Of a stretch of DNA of 64,000 nt, positions 53,535-63,045 are shown piece by piece. The stretch comes from Caccoplasma_A sp045587545 (lineage in GTDB: Bacteria > Bacteroidota > Bacteroidia > Bacteroidales > G3-4614), in contig JAZNCN010000016.1 in assembly GCA_045587545.1 (NCBI GenBank), forward strand, positions 1 through 64,000, in the 5' to 3' direction. A program made the translations under genes and the position numbers. Each line of letters starts with the position of its first letter. Position 1 is the stretch's first letter. Below the pieces are notes generated by a model. That model was not told the DNA's origin. It worked only from the letters and a program-made list of their open reading frames with translations, and did not search any database.

Positions 53535-56279
53535 ATGGAAATAGCATCAAAATACGATCCGTCAGAGGTAGAGAAGAAGTGGTATGGGTATTGGCTTGAT
53601 AAAGGATTTTTTAAATCAAAGCCCGATGGCAGAGAACCATATACAGTAGTAATACCACCCCCAAATGTAACAGGTGTGTTGCATATGGGACACATGCTTA
53701 ATAATACAATACAAGATATTCTGGTTCGTCGTGCGCGAATGGAAGGCAAAAATGCATGTTGGGTTCCCGGAACTGACCACGCATCAATAGCCACTGAGGC
53801 AAAGGTTGTAAAAAAATTAGCTGAGCAAGGTATAAAAAAGAGCGACCTTACTCGCGAAGAGTTTTTAAAACATGCTTGGGAGTGGACTGATGAACATGGA
53901 GGCATAATTTTAAAGCAGTTGCGTAAACTCGGAGCAAGTTGCGATTGGGATCGTACAGCCTTCACAATGGATGATAAACGTAGTGAAAGCGTTATAAAAG
54001 TTTTTGTTGATTTATATAACAAAGGGCTTATATATCGTGGGCTCAGAATGGTAAACTGGGATCCTAAAGCGCAAACTGCGTTGAGTAATGAGGAGGTTAT
54101 ATATAAAGACGAAAAAAGCAAACTTTACTATCTTCGCTATTACGTTGAAGAACCTGCAGGTTCAACTGATGGGGAGGAGAGCGGAGCTGTAACATTAAAA
54201 CCAACAGATGCTTTTGATGCAACAGTTAAACATCAAATATTGCATCGCGACGAGAATGGTCGTCGCTATGCTGTAGTGGCAACAACACGCCCCGAAACTA
54301 TAATGGGTGATACAGCAATGTGTATCAATCCCAAAGACCCAAAAAATTCATGGTTGAAAGGCAAAAAAGTTATAGTTCCATTAGTAAACAGAGTAATTCC
54401 CGTAATAGAGGACCGTTACGTTGAAATAGAATTTGGAACAGGTTGTTTGAAAGTAACACCGGCACACGATACCAACGACTATATGTTGGGTAAAACGCAC
54501 AATCTTGAAACTATAGATATTTTCAATGCCGATGCCACATTAAGCGAAGAGGCGGGGTTGTATGTAGGAATGGATCGTATGGAGGTTCGTAAACAGATAG
54601 CCATTGATTTGAATAATGCAGGATTACTTGAAAAAGTTGAGGATTACGATAATAAAGTTGGTTACTCTGAACGTAATGCTGATACTGCTGTAGAACCACG
54701 CCTTTGTATGCAATGGTTCTTGAAGATGAAACATTTTGCAGATATAGCACTTCCTCCTGTTATGAACGATGAGTTAAAGTTCTATCCTGCAAAATATAAA
54801 ACAACATACCAAAATTGGTTGGAGAATATCCAAGATTGGTGTATCAGTCGTCAATTATGGTGGGGACACCGTATCCCTGCATATTTCTTGCCTACAGAAG
54901 AGGGAGCAGATGAAAAATATGTTGTGGCTGAAAATATTGAAAAAGCTCTTGAATTGGCAAAAGCAGTACCGGGATATGAGAATATAACAGAAGCAGAACT
55001 TCGTCACGATGACGATGCCCTTGATACTTGGTTTTCATCATGGTTATGGCCTATATCGTTATTTGATGGAATTAATAACCCTAATAATGAGGAGATAAAC
55101 TACTACTATCCAACAAGCGATCTTGTAACCGGTCCTGACATTATCTTTTTCTGGGTAGCACGTATGATTATGGCAGGATATGAGTATAAAGGTAATATGC
55201 CATTTAAAAATGTATATTTCACAGGAATTGTTCGCGATAAGATAGGACGTAAAATGTCAAAATCGCTTGGAAACTCACCTGATCCACTTGATTTGATTGA
55301 TAAGTATGGGGCAGACGGAGTTCGTATGGGTATGATGCTTTCAGCACCTGCCGGAAACGATATTTTGTTTGACGATGCTTTGTGCGAGCAAGGGCGTAAT
55401 TTCAATAACAAAATATGGAATGCATTCCGTCTTGTAAATGGTTGGGCAGTTGATAATAATATAGAGCAACCAGAAAGTGCAAAAATAGCAGTAGAATGGT
55501 TTGATTCTGTATTAAAAATGGTAAATGCTGAAGTAGCCGATTTATTCTCAAAATATCGTTTATCAGAGGCTCTTATGGCTGTGTATAAACTATTCTGGGA
55601 CGAATTCTCGGCATGGTATCTTGAGATGGTAAAACCATCATATGGCTCGCCAATTGATGCAAAAACTTATGCAAAAACATTAGAATATTTTGATACTCTA
55701 TTACGTTTGTTACACCCATTTATGCCATTCATTACAGAGGAGTTATGGCAACACCTTACAGAACGTAAAGATGGAGAATCTATAATGGTAGCACAACTAC
55801 CTGCATTGTCTGATTACAATAAAGATATGGTTGCAAATGTTGAAGCTGCTAAAAATATTATAGCAGGAGTAAGAACAATACGTTTGCAAAAGAGTATCCC
55901 TAATAAAAATCAGTTGGCATTGCAAATTTTAGGACAACACAATTCGGCAGCTGATGCTATAATTGTAAAATTGGCAAACCTTTCATCAATAGAGAGTGTT
56001 ACTCAGAAAGCAGCAACAGCTTTAACCTTTATGGTAGGGACAACAGAATATGCTGTTCCAATGGAAGGAAACATTGATGTTGAAGCGGAACTTAAGAAAC
56101 TTGAAGAAGATTTAAAATATCAACAAGGGTTCTTACGTACAGTTATGGGAAAACTTTCAAACGAGCGTTTTGTTGCCAATGCACCAGCTAAAGTTGTTGA
56201 GTTGGAGCGTAAGAAGCAAAGCGATGCAGAAAGTAAGATAAAATCAATTGAAGAGCGAATAAAAGCCCTTAAAGGATAG
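53535..56279 (+). CDS. valS: Valine--tRNA ligase
   Basis: This 914-residue class I synthetase has the HIGH motif as HMGH (50-53) in PPNVTGVLHMGHML, KMSKS at 573-577, and an editing domain with TTRPETIMGD. The C-terminal coiled coil (LKKLEEDLKYQQGFLRTVMG) is present. It charges tRNA-Val and edits threonine. The symporter gene begins 12 bp downstream. Confidence 0.97.
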   Translation: MEIASKYDPSEVEKKWYGYWLDKGFFKSKPDGREPYTVVIPPPNVTGVLHMGHMLNNTIQDILVRRARMEGKNACWVPGTDHASIATEAKVVKKLAEQGIKKSDLTREEFLKHAWEWTDEHGGIILKQLRKLGASCDWDRTAFTMDDKRSESVIKVFVDLYNKGLIYRGLRMVNWDPKAQTALSNEEVIYKDEKSKLYYLRYYVEEPAGSTDGEESGAVTLKPTDAFDATVKHQILHRDENGRRYAVVATTRPETIMGDTAMCINPKDPKNSWLKGKKVIVPLVNRVIPVIEDRYVEIEFGTGCLKVTPAHDTNDYMLGKTHNLETIDIFNADATLSEEAGLYVGMDRMEVRKQIAIDLNNAGLLEKVEDYDNKVGYSERNADTAVEPRLCMQWFLKMKHFADIALPPVMNDELKFYPAKYKTTYQNWLENIQDWCISRQLWWGHRIPAYFLPTEEGADEKYVVAENIEKALELAKAVPGYENITEAELRHDDDALDTWFSSWLWPISLFDGINNPNNEEINYYYPTSDLVTGPDIIFFWVARMIMAGYEYKGNMPFKNVYFTGIVRDKIGRKMSKSLGNSPDPLDLIDKYGADGVRMGMMLSAPAGNDILFDDALCEQGRNFNNKIWNAFRLVNGWAVDNNIEQPESAKIAVEWFDSVLKMVNAEVADLFSKYRLSEALMAVYKLFWDEFSAWYLEMVKPSYGSPIDAKTYAKTLEYFDTLLRLLHPFMPFITEELWQHLTERKDGESIMVAQLPALSDYNKDMVANVEAAKNIIAGVRTIRLQKSIPNKNQLALQILGQHNSAADAIIVKLANLSSIESVTQKAATALTFMVGTTEYAVPMEGNIDVEAELKKLEEDLKYQQGFLRTVMGKLSNERFVANAPAKVVELERKKQSDAESKIKSIEERIKALKG

Positions 56280-56291
56280 TGTTGCTTTGAT

Positions 56292-57680
56292 ATGGATATA
56301 TTTAGTGCAATAAACGATTTTTTGTGGAATTATATAATGGTAGTGGTTATGGTGGTATTGGCCTTATGGTTTACCATCAGAACCAAGGTCATGCAGATAA
56401 CAATGCTTCCCGAGATGTTCCGAACACTTAGAGGAACAACGCAAAAAAGCGAAGGTGGCAGAACCATATCATCATTTGAAGCCTTTCTTATATCACTTGC
56501 AAGTAGGGTAGGAGTAGGTAACCTTGCTGGAGTGGCATTGGCCATTACCATAGGAGGTCCAGGAGCCATATTCTGGATGTGGATTATGGCAATACTTAAT
56601 GCTGCCACATCATTTGTTGAGTCAACTCTTGCTCAATTATATAAGTCAAAAGACGGAAACTATTTTATAGGAGGTCCTGCATATTATATAAGTAAAGGAT
56701 TAAAGAGCAGAGCATGGGCTATAGTGGTAGCAATATTGTCGGTACTGACATTTAGTCTTATAATCTGCTCGGTACAATCAAATACCATAGCAATATCAAG
56801 CGAAGAGGCATTTGGCATTCCTTCAATATGGACAGCCATAACAATAGGATTTTTAATGTCGCTTACAATATTCGGAGGAATTGGTCGTGTAGCCAAAGTA
56901 AGTAGTATGTTAGTCCCTATAATGGCATTTGCATATATTTTTGTTGTGTTGTGTATAGTAATAGCTAATATACAATATCTGCCTGCAGTATTTAAGATGA
57001 TAATTGAAAATGCCTTTGGTATAAATCAGGTAGTGGGAGGAGGAGTAGGAGTAGCCATTATGATGGGAATAAAACGCGGATTGTTTAGTAATGAGGCAGG
57101 TATGGGCTCTGCACCAAATGCGGCGGCAACAGCCGATGTTAAACACCCCGTAAACCAAGGATTTGTTCAAGCGATGGGCGTATTTGTTGATACACTGCTT
57201 ATATGTTCATGTACTGCATTTATTATATTTCTTGGAGGAGCAGGAGCATCAGAAGAACTTACAGGAATAGCTCTTACACAATATGCATTGAGTACTCACG
57301 CAGGAGCATGGGCATACCATTTCATTGCAATAATAATTTTCTTCTTCGGTTTTAGTACGTGTATAAGTAATTCCTATTACGGGGAGGCAAATATCAGATT
57401 TATAAAAGATGATAAAAGGTATGTAACAATCTTCCGAATATTAATGATATTAATAGTTATGCTTGGAGCAGTAATGCCTCTTGATGTGGTGTGGGCAATG
57501 GCAGACTTCTTGATGGTATTCATTGTGCTGATAAACCTTATCGCAATAACAAAACTCGGAGGCTATACCTATTTGCTCTTAGATGATTATAAAGCGCAAC
57601 GTAAGAGAGGAATAAAAACTCCAATCTTTACTAAAAAGGCAATAAAAGAACTTGACACTCCTGATATTGAGTGTTGGTAA
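56292..57680 (+). CDS. Sodium:alanine symporter (AgcS family)
   Basis: This 462-residue inner-membrane protein has about ten helices. The signature GVGNLAGVALAITIGGPGA (residues about 75-95) and the conserved KRGLFSNEAGMGSAPNAAA mark the AgcS family, which imports alanine or glycine with Na+. The substrate is inferred. It lies between valS and an M23 peptidase gene whose frame nearly abuts its end. Confidence 0.93.
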   Translation: MDIFSAINDFLWNYIMVVVMVVLALWFTIRTKVMQITMLPEMFRTLRGTTQKSEGGRTISSFEAFLISLASRVGVGNLAGVALAITIGGPGAIFWMWIMAILNAATSFVESTLAQLYKSKDGNYFIGGPAYYISKGLKSRAWAIVVAILSVLTFSLIICSVQSNTIAISSEEAFGIPSIWTAITIGFLMSLTIFGGIGRVAKVSSMLVPIMAFAYIFVVLCIVIANIQYLPAVFKMIIENAFGINQVVGGGVGVAIMMGIKRGLFSNEAGMGSAPNAAATADVKHPVNQGFVQAMGVFVDTLLICSCTAFIIFLGGAGASEELTGIALTQYALSTHAGAWAYHFIAIIIFFFGFSTCISNSYYGEANIRFIKDDKRYVTIFRILMILIVMLGAVMPLDVVWAMADFLMVFIVLINLIAITKLGGYTYLLLDDYKAQRKRGIKTPIFTKKAIKELDTPDIECW

Positions 57681-57696
57681 AACAATACAGAACATT

Positions 57697-59382
57697 ATGC
57701 TTAATAAAACAATTATAATAAAGTGTATAGTAATTATGCTATGCACTTTTTCTCATATTACAATGGCTGAAGTAGTTCCGCCATTAAAGCGAAGTTTACA
57801 GCTGACAGGTAATTTTGGAGAGTTGCGAACAAATCATTTTCATACAGGGCTTGATTTTAGGGCATCAATAGGGACTTCGGTCTATTCAGTAGATGAGGGC
57901 TACGTATCACGAATATCAGTAAGTGCAGGAGGATATGGTAATGCGCTCTATATAACTCACCCTTCGGGAATAACATCGGTATATGCACATCTAAATTCAT
58001 TTGCTCCGCGCATACAGCAAGAGTTGGAGAGGAGACAATATGAGTTGCAATACTATGCAGTAGATATAAATTTTGCTCCCGAAGAGTTACCTGTTATAAA
58101 AGATGAAATAGTGGCATATACAGGAAATCGCGGAAGCAGTGGAGGACCACATCTCCATTTTGAAATTCGCGATACAAAGAGCGAAAATCCGCTTGATCCT
58201 CTAAACTATTATAAAGAGCAAATAAAAGATAATTGCAAACCATCAATAAAAGCCATAGCGGTAATTCCGCAAAAAGGAGTAATTAATGGTAAAAACAATA
58301 AATTTATCAATAATGTTGTTTCAGAAAATGGCGTAAAACATCTAACCCGAACAATAAATGCATGGGGCGATATAATAGTTGCACTAAAGGCATTTGATTA
58401 TATGGACGGAATGAGCAATATATATGGAGTACACTATGTAAAGCTCTATATGGACAATAATCTCATATACTCATCGCATATTGATACCTTGTCATTTGCA
58501 AAAGGTCGTCAAATAAATAGCTATATCGATAGCGAAGAGTGGTTGTTAAATCGTTCTCTTTTTATGAAAAGTTATATAGCTCCCGGTAATACACTAAATT
58601 TTTACGATGATTGCGTGATAAAAAACAGAGGCATTATAAAAATAGACGAGGAGAGAATATATAAAATCAGATACGAAGTTTACGATTATTACGGTAATAA
58701 AGATGTATGTGAATTTGAGATATTAGGTTTTAAGTATCCTATAAACGAAGAAATCGTAAAAACTGCATATAATAAAGAGTATAAATATCAGACAGAGAAC
58801 TTCTCAATTGATATACCTCCCTATGCAATGTATGAAGATTGGACACCTTCATATACAAAAGCAGATACAATATTACCAAATAACTACTCAGTAATACATA
58901 CAATAAACCCTTATTACGAAGGAGTAGATAAGAATTGTATTGTTTCAATAAAAATTGATTGCGATACTCTGCAAGACAAAACAAAATACTACATGGCACA
59001 ACTACATTCGGTAGGAAAAAACCAAGGTAAGGTAAAGTCGGAATATATATCGCAATACGATAACGGTTGGCTTACGGCAAAAACTAAATCGTTAGGAGAC
59101 TATGTTGTGAAAGCCGATTTGAAGACCCCGACAGTCAAGTATCATGGAGTAGTAGCAGGCGAGGTTCGTATAACGGTAAAAGACATGGAGAGTGGTATTA
59201 AATATTTCAGAGGAGAGATTGAAGGTAAGTTTGTACTCTTTACCTATGATATAAAAGATAAAATAGCCAGGTATAAAATAGATACTAAGAGATATACAAA
59301 AGGCGGTCAATATGAGATAAAATTTCATGTAGTTGATAATTGCGGAAACAAAAAAGAGAGCAAATTTAGATTTACATACTAA
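57697..59382 (+). CDS. M23-family metallopeptidase
   Basis: The protein has 561 residues from ATG at 57697 with a signal peptide (MLNKTIIIKCIVIMLCTFSH). The LytM-type zinc site is His49 and Asp53 in HFHTGLDF, and HLHFEIRD near 152. A long beta-rich C-terminal region (about 180-561) has no family I recognise. It likely cleaves peptidoglycan cross-bridges. An earlier ATG at 57652 would overlap the symporter gene and precede the signal peptide. Confidence 0.88.
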   Translation: MLNKTIIIKCIVIMLCTFSHITMAEVVPPLKRSLQLTGNFGELRTNHFHTGLDFRASIGTSVYSVDEGYVSRISVSAGGYGNALYITHPSGITSVYAHLNSFAPRIQQELERRQYELQYYAVDINFAPEELPVIKDEIVAYTGNRGSSGGPHLHFEIRDTKSENPLDPLNYYKEQIKDNCKPSIKAIAVIPQKGVINGKNNKFINNVVSENGVKHLTRTINAWGDIIVALKAFDYMDGMSNIYGVHYVKLYMDNNLIYSSHIDTLSFAKGRQINSYIDSEEWLLNRSLFMKSYIAPGNTLNFYDDCVIKNRGIIKIDEERIYKIRYEVYDYYGNKDVCEFEILGFKYPINEEIVKTAYNKEYKYQTENFSIDIPPYAMYEDWTPSYTKADTILPNNYSVIHTINPYYEGVDKNCIVSIKIDCDTLQDKTKYYMAQLHSVGKNQGKVKSEYISQYDNGWLTAKTKSLGDYVVKADLKTPTVKYHGVVAGEVRITVKDMESGIKYFRGEIEGKFVLFTYDIKDKIARYKIDTKRYTKGGQYEIKFHVVDNCGNKKESKFRFTY

Positions 59383-59397
59383 AAAATATAGATAATA

Positions 59398-59429
59398 TTG
59401 TTCAAATAAAAATTAATTATCTAAATTTG
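59398..59429 (+). promoter_or_regulatory. Promoter of the phosphohexomutase gene
   Basis: TTG (59398-59400) and TAAATTTG (59422-59429) are separated by 21 bp, slightly longer than usual. The leader to the ATG at 59463 is about 27 nt. Confidence 0.55.
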
Positions 59430-59462
59430 TGAATTAGACTATTTTTTTAAACATAATATATT

Positions 59463-61211
59463 ATGCAAAACGACGAATTATTACAACAGGTAACTGAGAG
59501 AGCCAAAGTATGGTTGGGTGAAGCTTATGATGCAGAAACTCGTGCCGAGGTTAAACGCCTTTTGGAACAAGAGGACAAAACCGAGTTGATAGATGCATTC
59601 TATCGCGATTTGGAGTTTGGAACAGGAGGACTACGTGGAATTATGGGTGTTGGAACAAACCGTATGAATATCTATACAGTAGGTGCTGCAACACAAGGAT
59701 TATCAAACTATTTGAAAAAAGAGTTTGCAGAACTTCCCGAAATTAAAGTCGTTATCGGACACGACAGCCGTAACAACAGCCGTAAATTTGCTGAAATATC
59801 AGCAGATATATTCTCTGCAAACGGAATAAAAGTATATCTATTTGAATCATTACGTCCAACTCCCGAGATGTCGTTTGCAATTCGTGAATTGGGTTGCCAA
59901 AGCGGTATTATTTTAACAGCATCACACAATCCCAAAGAGTACAACGGATACAAAGCATATTGGAACGATGGCGCACAAATGATTTCACCTCACGATAAAA
60001 ATACAATAGCAGAGGTAAACAAAGTTGCAGGAGTAGAAGATATTAAATTCAACGGAAATCCCGAACTTATACAAATTATAGGACAAGAGATTGACGATAT
60101 ATATGTAAGTAAAATAAAAGAGTTGTCGCTATCACCTGGTATCGTTGCACGCAACAGCGATATGAAGATAGTTTACACTCCAATACACGGAACAGGAGTA
60201 AAACTTGTGCCTGCCGCACTTCGAGCATTCGGTTTCAATAATATTATCAATGTCCCTGAACAAGATATACCTGACGGAAACTTCCCAACAGTGGCATCTC
60301 CCAATCCTGAGGAACCTGCAGCGTTGAATATGGCAATAGAAAAAGGTAAAGAGGTAGATGCAGACATCATTATGGCTTCTGACCCCGATGCTGATCGTCT
60401 TGGAGTAGCAGTTAAAAATGATAAAGGAGAGTTTGTTTTGATTAACGGAAACCAAATAGCTCTTATCCTTCTTAACTACATTATGACACGTTCTCGTGAA
60501 ATGGGAACACTCAAAGGCAATGAGTTTATAGTTAAAACAATTGTAACAAGCGAGTTGATTAAGACAATTGCAGATAAAAACGCAATTAAATGTTACGATT
60601 GCTATACAGGATTTAAATGGATTGCATCAGTTATTCGTGAGTTAGAAGGAAAAGAGAAATACATTGGAGGAGGCGAGGAGAGCTATGGATTCCTTGTTGA
60701 GGACTTTGTACGCGATAAAGATGCAGTATCAGCAATACCAATGATGGCAGAGGCAGCTGCATGGGCAAAAGAGAATGGTAAGAGCGTATATGAAATGTTA
60801 CAAGACATATATGTAAAATACGGATTCTCAAAAGAGAAAGGAATCTCAGTAGTACGTAAAGGAAAGAGTGGAGCAGAGGAGATTGAAGCAATGATGAAGA
60901 ATTTCAGAGCTAATCCATTGTCTGAGATAGCAGGCTCAAAAGTAATCTTAATCAAAGATTTTGCAACATTGAAAGCAACTGATGTATTGGCTGGCGAAAC
61001 ATATACATTAGATATGCCAACAACAGCAAACGTAATACAATACTTTACAGAAGACGGAACAAAGGTTTCAATACGTCCTTCAGGAACAGAACCTAAAATC
61101 AAGTTCTATGTTGAAGTACGCGGAACACTTAACTCACGCGAAGAGTATGAAGCTGTAAATGCAAAAGCAGAAGATAAGATAAAAGCAGTGGCAACATCGC
61201 TAGGAGTATAA
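59463..61211 (+). CDS. Phosphoglucomutase/phosphomannomutase
   Basis: This 582-residue alpha-D-phosphohexomutase has the phosphoserine loop TASHNPKEYNGYK near residue 155, the Mg2+ loop DPDADRLG near 305, the sugar-binding GGEESYG, and the C-terminal phosphate-binding RPSGTEPKIKFY. It interconverts hexose 1- and 6-phosphates for polysaccharide synthesis. The small membrane-protein gene follows after 25 bp. Confidence 0.94.
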   Translation: MQNDELLQQVTERAKVWLGEAYDAETRAEVKRLLEQEDKTELIDAFYRDLEFGTGGLRGIMGVGTNRMNIYTVGAATQGLSNYLKKEFAELPEIKVVIGHDSRNNSRKFAEISADIFSANGIKVYLFESLRPTPEMSFAIRELGCQSGIILTASHNPKEYNGYKAYWNDGAQMISPHDKNTIAEVNKVAGVEDIKFNGNPELIQIIGQEIDDIYVSKIKELSLSPGIVARNSDMKIVYTPIHGTGVKLVPAALRAFGFNNIINVPEQDIPDGNFPTVASPNPEEPAALNMAIEKGKEVDADIIMASDPDADRLGVAVKNDKGEFVLINGNQIALILLNYIMTRSREMGTLKGNEFIVKTIVTSELIKTIADKNAIKCYDCYTGFKWIASVIRELEGKEKYIGGGEESYGFLVEDFVRDKDAVSAIPMMAEAAAWAKENGKSVYEMLQDIYVKYGFSKEKGISVVRKGKSGAEEIEAMMKNFRANPLSEIAGSKVILIKDFATLKATDVLAGETYTLDMPTTANVIQYFTEDGTKVSIRPSGTEPKIKFYVEVRGTLNSREEYEAVNAKAEDKIKAVATSLGV

Positions 61212-61236
61212 TTATTAACTTTAAAAATATAAAACT

Positions 61237-61434
61237 ATGATTGGAACAATTATTTGGTTATTAGGATTAATCCTATGTATTAAAGCAGTACTTGATATTT
61301 GGAAAATGCCAATGTCAAACTTGGCAAAAATATTAGCAATAGTAATAATCCTTGTTACAAGTTGGTTAGGTCTTATTGCATATTACCTATTTGCAAAAGA
61401 CAAACTACCCGAGTGGTTTAAGAATGTAAAATAA
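61237..61434 (+). CDS. Small membrane protein, PLDc_N-like
   Basis: This 65-residue protein has two transmembrane helices (about 3-20 and 30-50). The WLGLIAYYLFAKDKLPEWF pattern resembles the PLDc_N domain found at the start of cardiolipin synthases and in stand-alone small proteins. Function is unknown. It is probably co-transcribed with the phosphohexomutase gene and is followed by a terminator. Confidence 0.7.
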   Translation: MIGTIIWLLGLILCIKAVLDIWKMPMSNLAKILAIVIILVTSWLGLIAYYLFAKDKLPEWFKNVK

Positions 61435-61458
61435 TTTACAATATTATTCGCTATAAAG

Positions 61459-61497
61459 AATAAGAGTCGCACTAAGGTGTGGCTCTTATTTTTTTTA
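61459..61497 (+). terminator. Terminator after the small membrane-protein gene
   Basis: AATAAGAG and CTCTTATT form an outer stem with GCAC/GTGT pairs inside, followed by a run of T. Confidence 0.85.
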
Positions 61498-61528
61498 TGA
61501 TATAACAAATAAATTCAGAAATTATTAT

Positions 61529-61720
61529 TATTTTTGTAAAAATACTACTATTATTATTGTTCGTTAGTAGCCGAAAACGACCAATTAGGAAAACGCTGAT
61601 GAACAAGTGTTATAAGTATACTCCTACATGGGGTGTATTCTTGTTGCTTGTTTTAATGCGTTTGGGTGCTTGGTCGTACCTCGGTTACTTAGAACGAGTG
61701 AAGGAATGCACCTTTTTTGT
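61529..61720 (+). ncRNA. Leader/attenuator-like element, copy A
   Basis: TATTTTTG (61529-61536) may be a -7 element. CGAAAACGACCAATT (61572-61586) is shared with copy B. GGTGTATTC (61632-61640) pairs, with a wobble and a bulge, with GGAATGCACC (61703-61712), which is followed by TTTTTTG. An alternative short hairpin pairs ACTCC (61620-61624) with GGGGT (61630-61634). A TTG-started 69-codon frame spans the copy but is not kept in copy B, so I treat the element as RNA or repeat. This and copy B account for the gene-less stretch 61435-62018. Confidence 0.45.
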
Positions 61721-61838
61721 TTATACTAATTTTAAAATTTTATACTCAATGTCAATATATAAATAATAAATATTAGAACGAATAAAGAACGAAATATAAA
61801 TTAAATTTACATATTAAGCATCGCTGATTTCTCGTAAT

Positions 61839-61958
61839 CGAAAACGACCAATTTTTAGAATAAATGTAGAGAAAAGCAAAAGTTGATGCACCCCTTTTTC
61901 GGAGGTGTATTTCTGTTGCTCTATCTATGTGGTAGAAATTCAGGAATGCACCTTTTGT
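61839..61958 (+). ncRNA. Leader/attenuator-like element, copy B
   Basis: This shares CGAAAACGACCAATT (61839-61853) with copy A. GGTGTATTTCTG (61904-61915) pairs with CAGGAATGCACC (61941-61952) over 12 bp with two G-U wobbles, and TTTTG follows. CACCCC/GGAGGTG upstream could form a competing hairpin. It lies 61 bp before the SUMF1-like gene and may regulate it. Confidence 0.45.
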
Positions 61959-62018
61959 AATGTAAGAGAATACCGAAAATCTTTAAAAGAGTAGGGGGAT
62001 TGTAAATAATTTAAAAAT

Positions 62019-62804
62019 ATGAGAAATGTATTGCTTTTTGTTTTAATGATTTCAACCATTGTAATGGTTTATGCTAAAGTAAAGAAGAATAAACAAGAGA
62101 ATGTATCCGATTTTTTTAATGGAAGAAATTATATAGAACAAGTTTCTGGCATTGATATGCAGATGGTTTATGTTAAAGGAGGTTCGTTCATTTTAGGGAC
62201 AATAACAAAAGGAGATGGATATAGTGATGAATATCCTGCTGTTGAAGTCTCATTAAATTCTTATTATATAGGAGCATTTGAAGTTTCCCAAAAACAGTGG
62301 CAGATAATTATGGGAGATAGTATATATGATAACGAAAAACTTCCTATTAATGGAGTAAGTTGGAATGATGCTGTATTGTTTTGTGAGAAGTTAAGTGAAT
62401 TATCAGGAAAGAATTATCAGTTGCCAACTGAAGAGCAATGGGAATATGCTGCAAGAGGTGGTAAAAATAGTAAGAATAGAAAATATAGTGGAAGTAATGA
62501 TGTTGATAAAGTGGCATGGTATTCAGCAAATAGCAATAAAGAGCTTCAACAAGTGGGGTTAAAAAAATCAAATGAGTTAGATTTGTATGACATGAGTGGT
62601 AATGTGTTAGAATGGTGTTTAGATACCTATATGTCATATTCAAGTAAAAATGATACTCTAAAAAAAGAGATAGGAAATAATAAAGTATTAAGGGGAGGGT
62701 GTTGGCTCGATTACGCTTCAAGTTGTAGGATTTCGTATAGGAATTATGATTTTTCCTCATCTAAAAACATAAAAAACGGATTTAGAGTAGTTTGTATTCC
62801 TTAA
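62019..62804 (+). CDS. SUMF1/formylglycine-generating-enzyme-like protein
   Basis: This 261-residue protein has a signal peptide (MRNVLLFVLMISTIVMVYA) and an FGE-sulfatase domain: MVYVKGGSFILGT, NGVSWNDAVLFCEKLSE, QLPTEEQWEYAARGG, MSGNVLEWC, and NGFRVV at the end. The usual RGGSW is RGGCW, and the copper-binding CysX4Cys pair of true FGE is not seen in the expected form, so sulfatase activation is unlikely. The function is probably binding or an unrelated non-haem iron-like role. It follows the two tandem RNA-like elements. Confidence 0.85.
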   Translation: MRNVLLFVLMISTIVMVYAKVKKNKQENVSDFFNGRNYIEQVSGIDMQMVYVKGGSFILGTITKGDGYSDEYPAVEVSLNSYYIGAFEVSQKQWQIIMGDSIYDNEKLPINGVSWNDAVLFCEKLSELSGKNYQLPTEEQWEYAARGGKNSKNRKYSGSNDVDKVAWYSANSNKELQQVGLKKSNELDLYDMSGNVLEWCLDTYMSYSSKNDTLKKEIGNNKVLRGGCWLDYASSCRISYRNYDFSSSKNIKNGFRVVCIP

Positions 62805-62898
62805 TAAAAATAACTGAATTGCTGTAAGTCTTTTAAGTGGAATAAATTTGTATATATATTCGCATAATCAAATTTAAAGAATTGATTACGTTTAAAAC

Positions 62899-62932
62899 GT
62901 AAAAAAGAGGTCGGTTTTTAAACCGACCTCTT
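62899..62932 (-). terminator. Strong terminator on the minus strand
   Basis: AAGAGGTCGGTT (62905-62916) pairs with AACCGACCTCTT (62921-62932). On the minus strand a T-run (62899-62906) follows. It belongs with the orphan gene end at 62960-63010. Confidence 0.85.
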
Positions 62933-62959
62933 AACATTTATAGATGTTTAAGTTGTTAC

Positions 62960-63010
62960 TTATTCAACAGCAGCCTGAGCAGCTGTAATTTCGGTCTGCC
63001 TTTCAGCGAG
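62960..63010 (-). pseudogene. Orphan 3' end of a protein-coding gene
   Basis: On the minus strand sixteen codons reading LAERQTEITAAQAAVE end in TAA at 62960 and are followed by a strong terminator. An in-frame TAA stands directly before them, so no complete gene exists. The Gln/Ala/Glu-rich ending looks like the tail of a real gene that I cannot name. This is the pattern left when an integrating element recombines into the 3' end of a gene. Confidence 0.5.
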
Positions 63011-63045
63011 TTATAAAATGTCGTACAACTATTTGTTAGCAGTGG

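Noticed and set aside
61557..61766. 69-codon frame with a hydrophobic centre
   Set aside because: It starts at TTG and the frame is not maintained in the sister copy at 61839-61958, which has stop codons; the shared parts fit RNA stems better.
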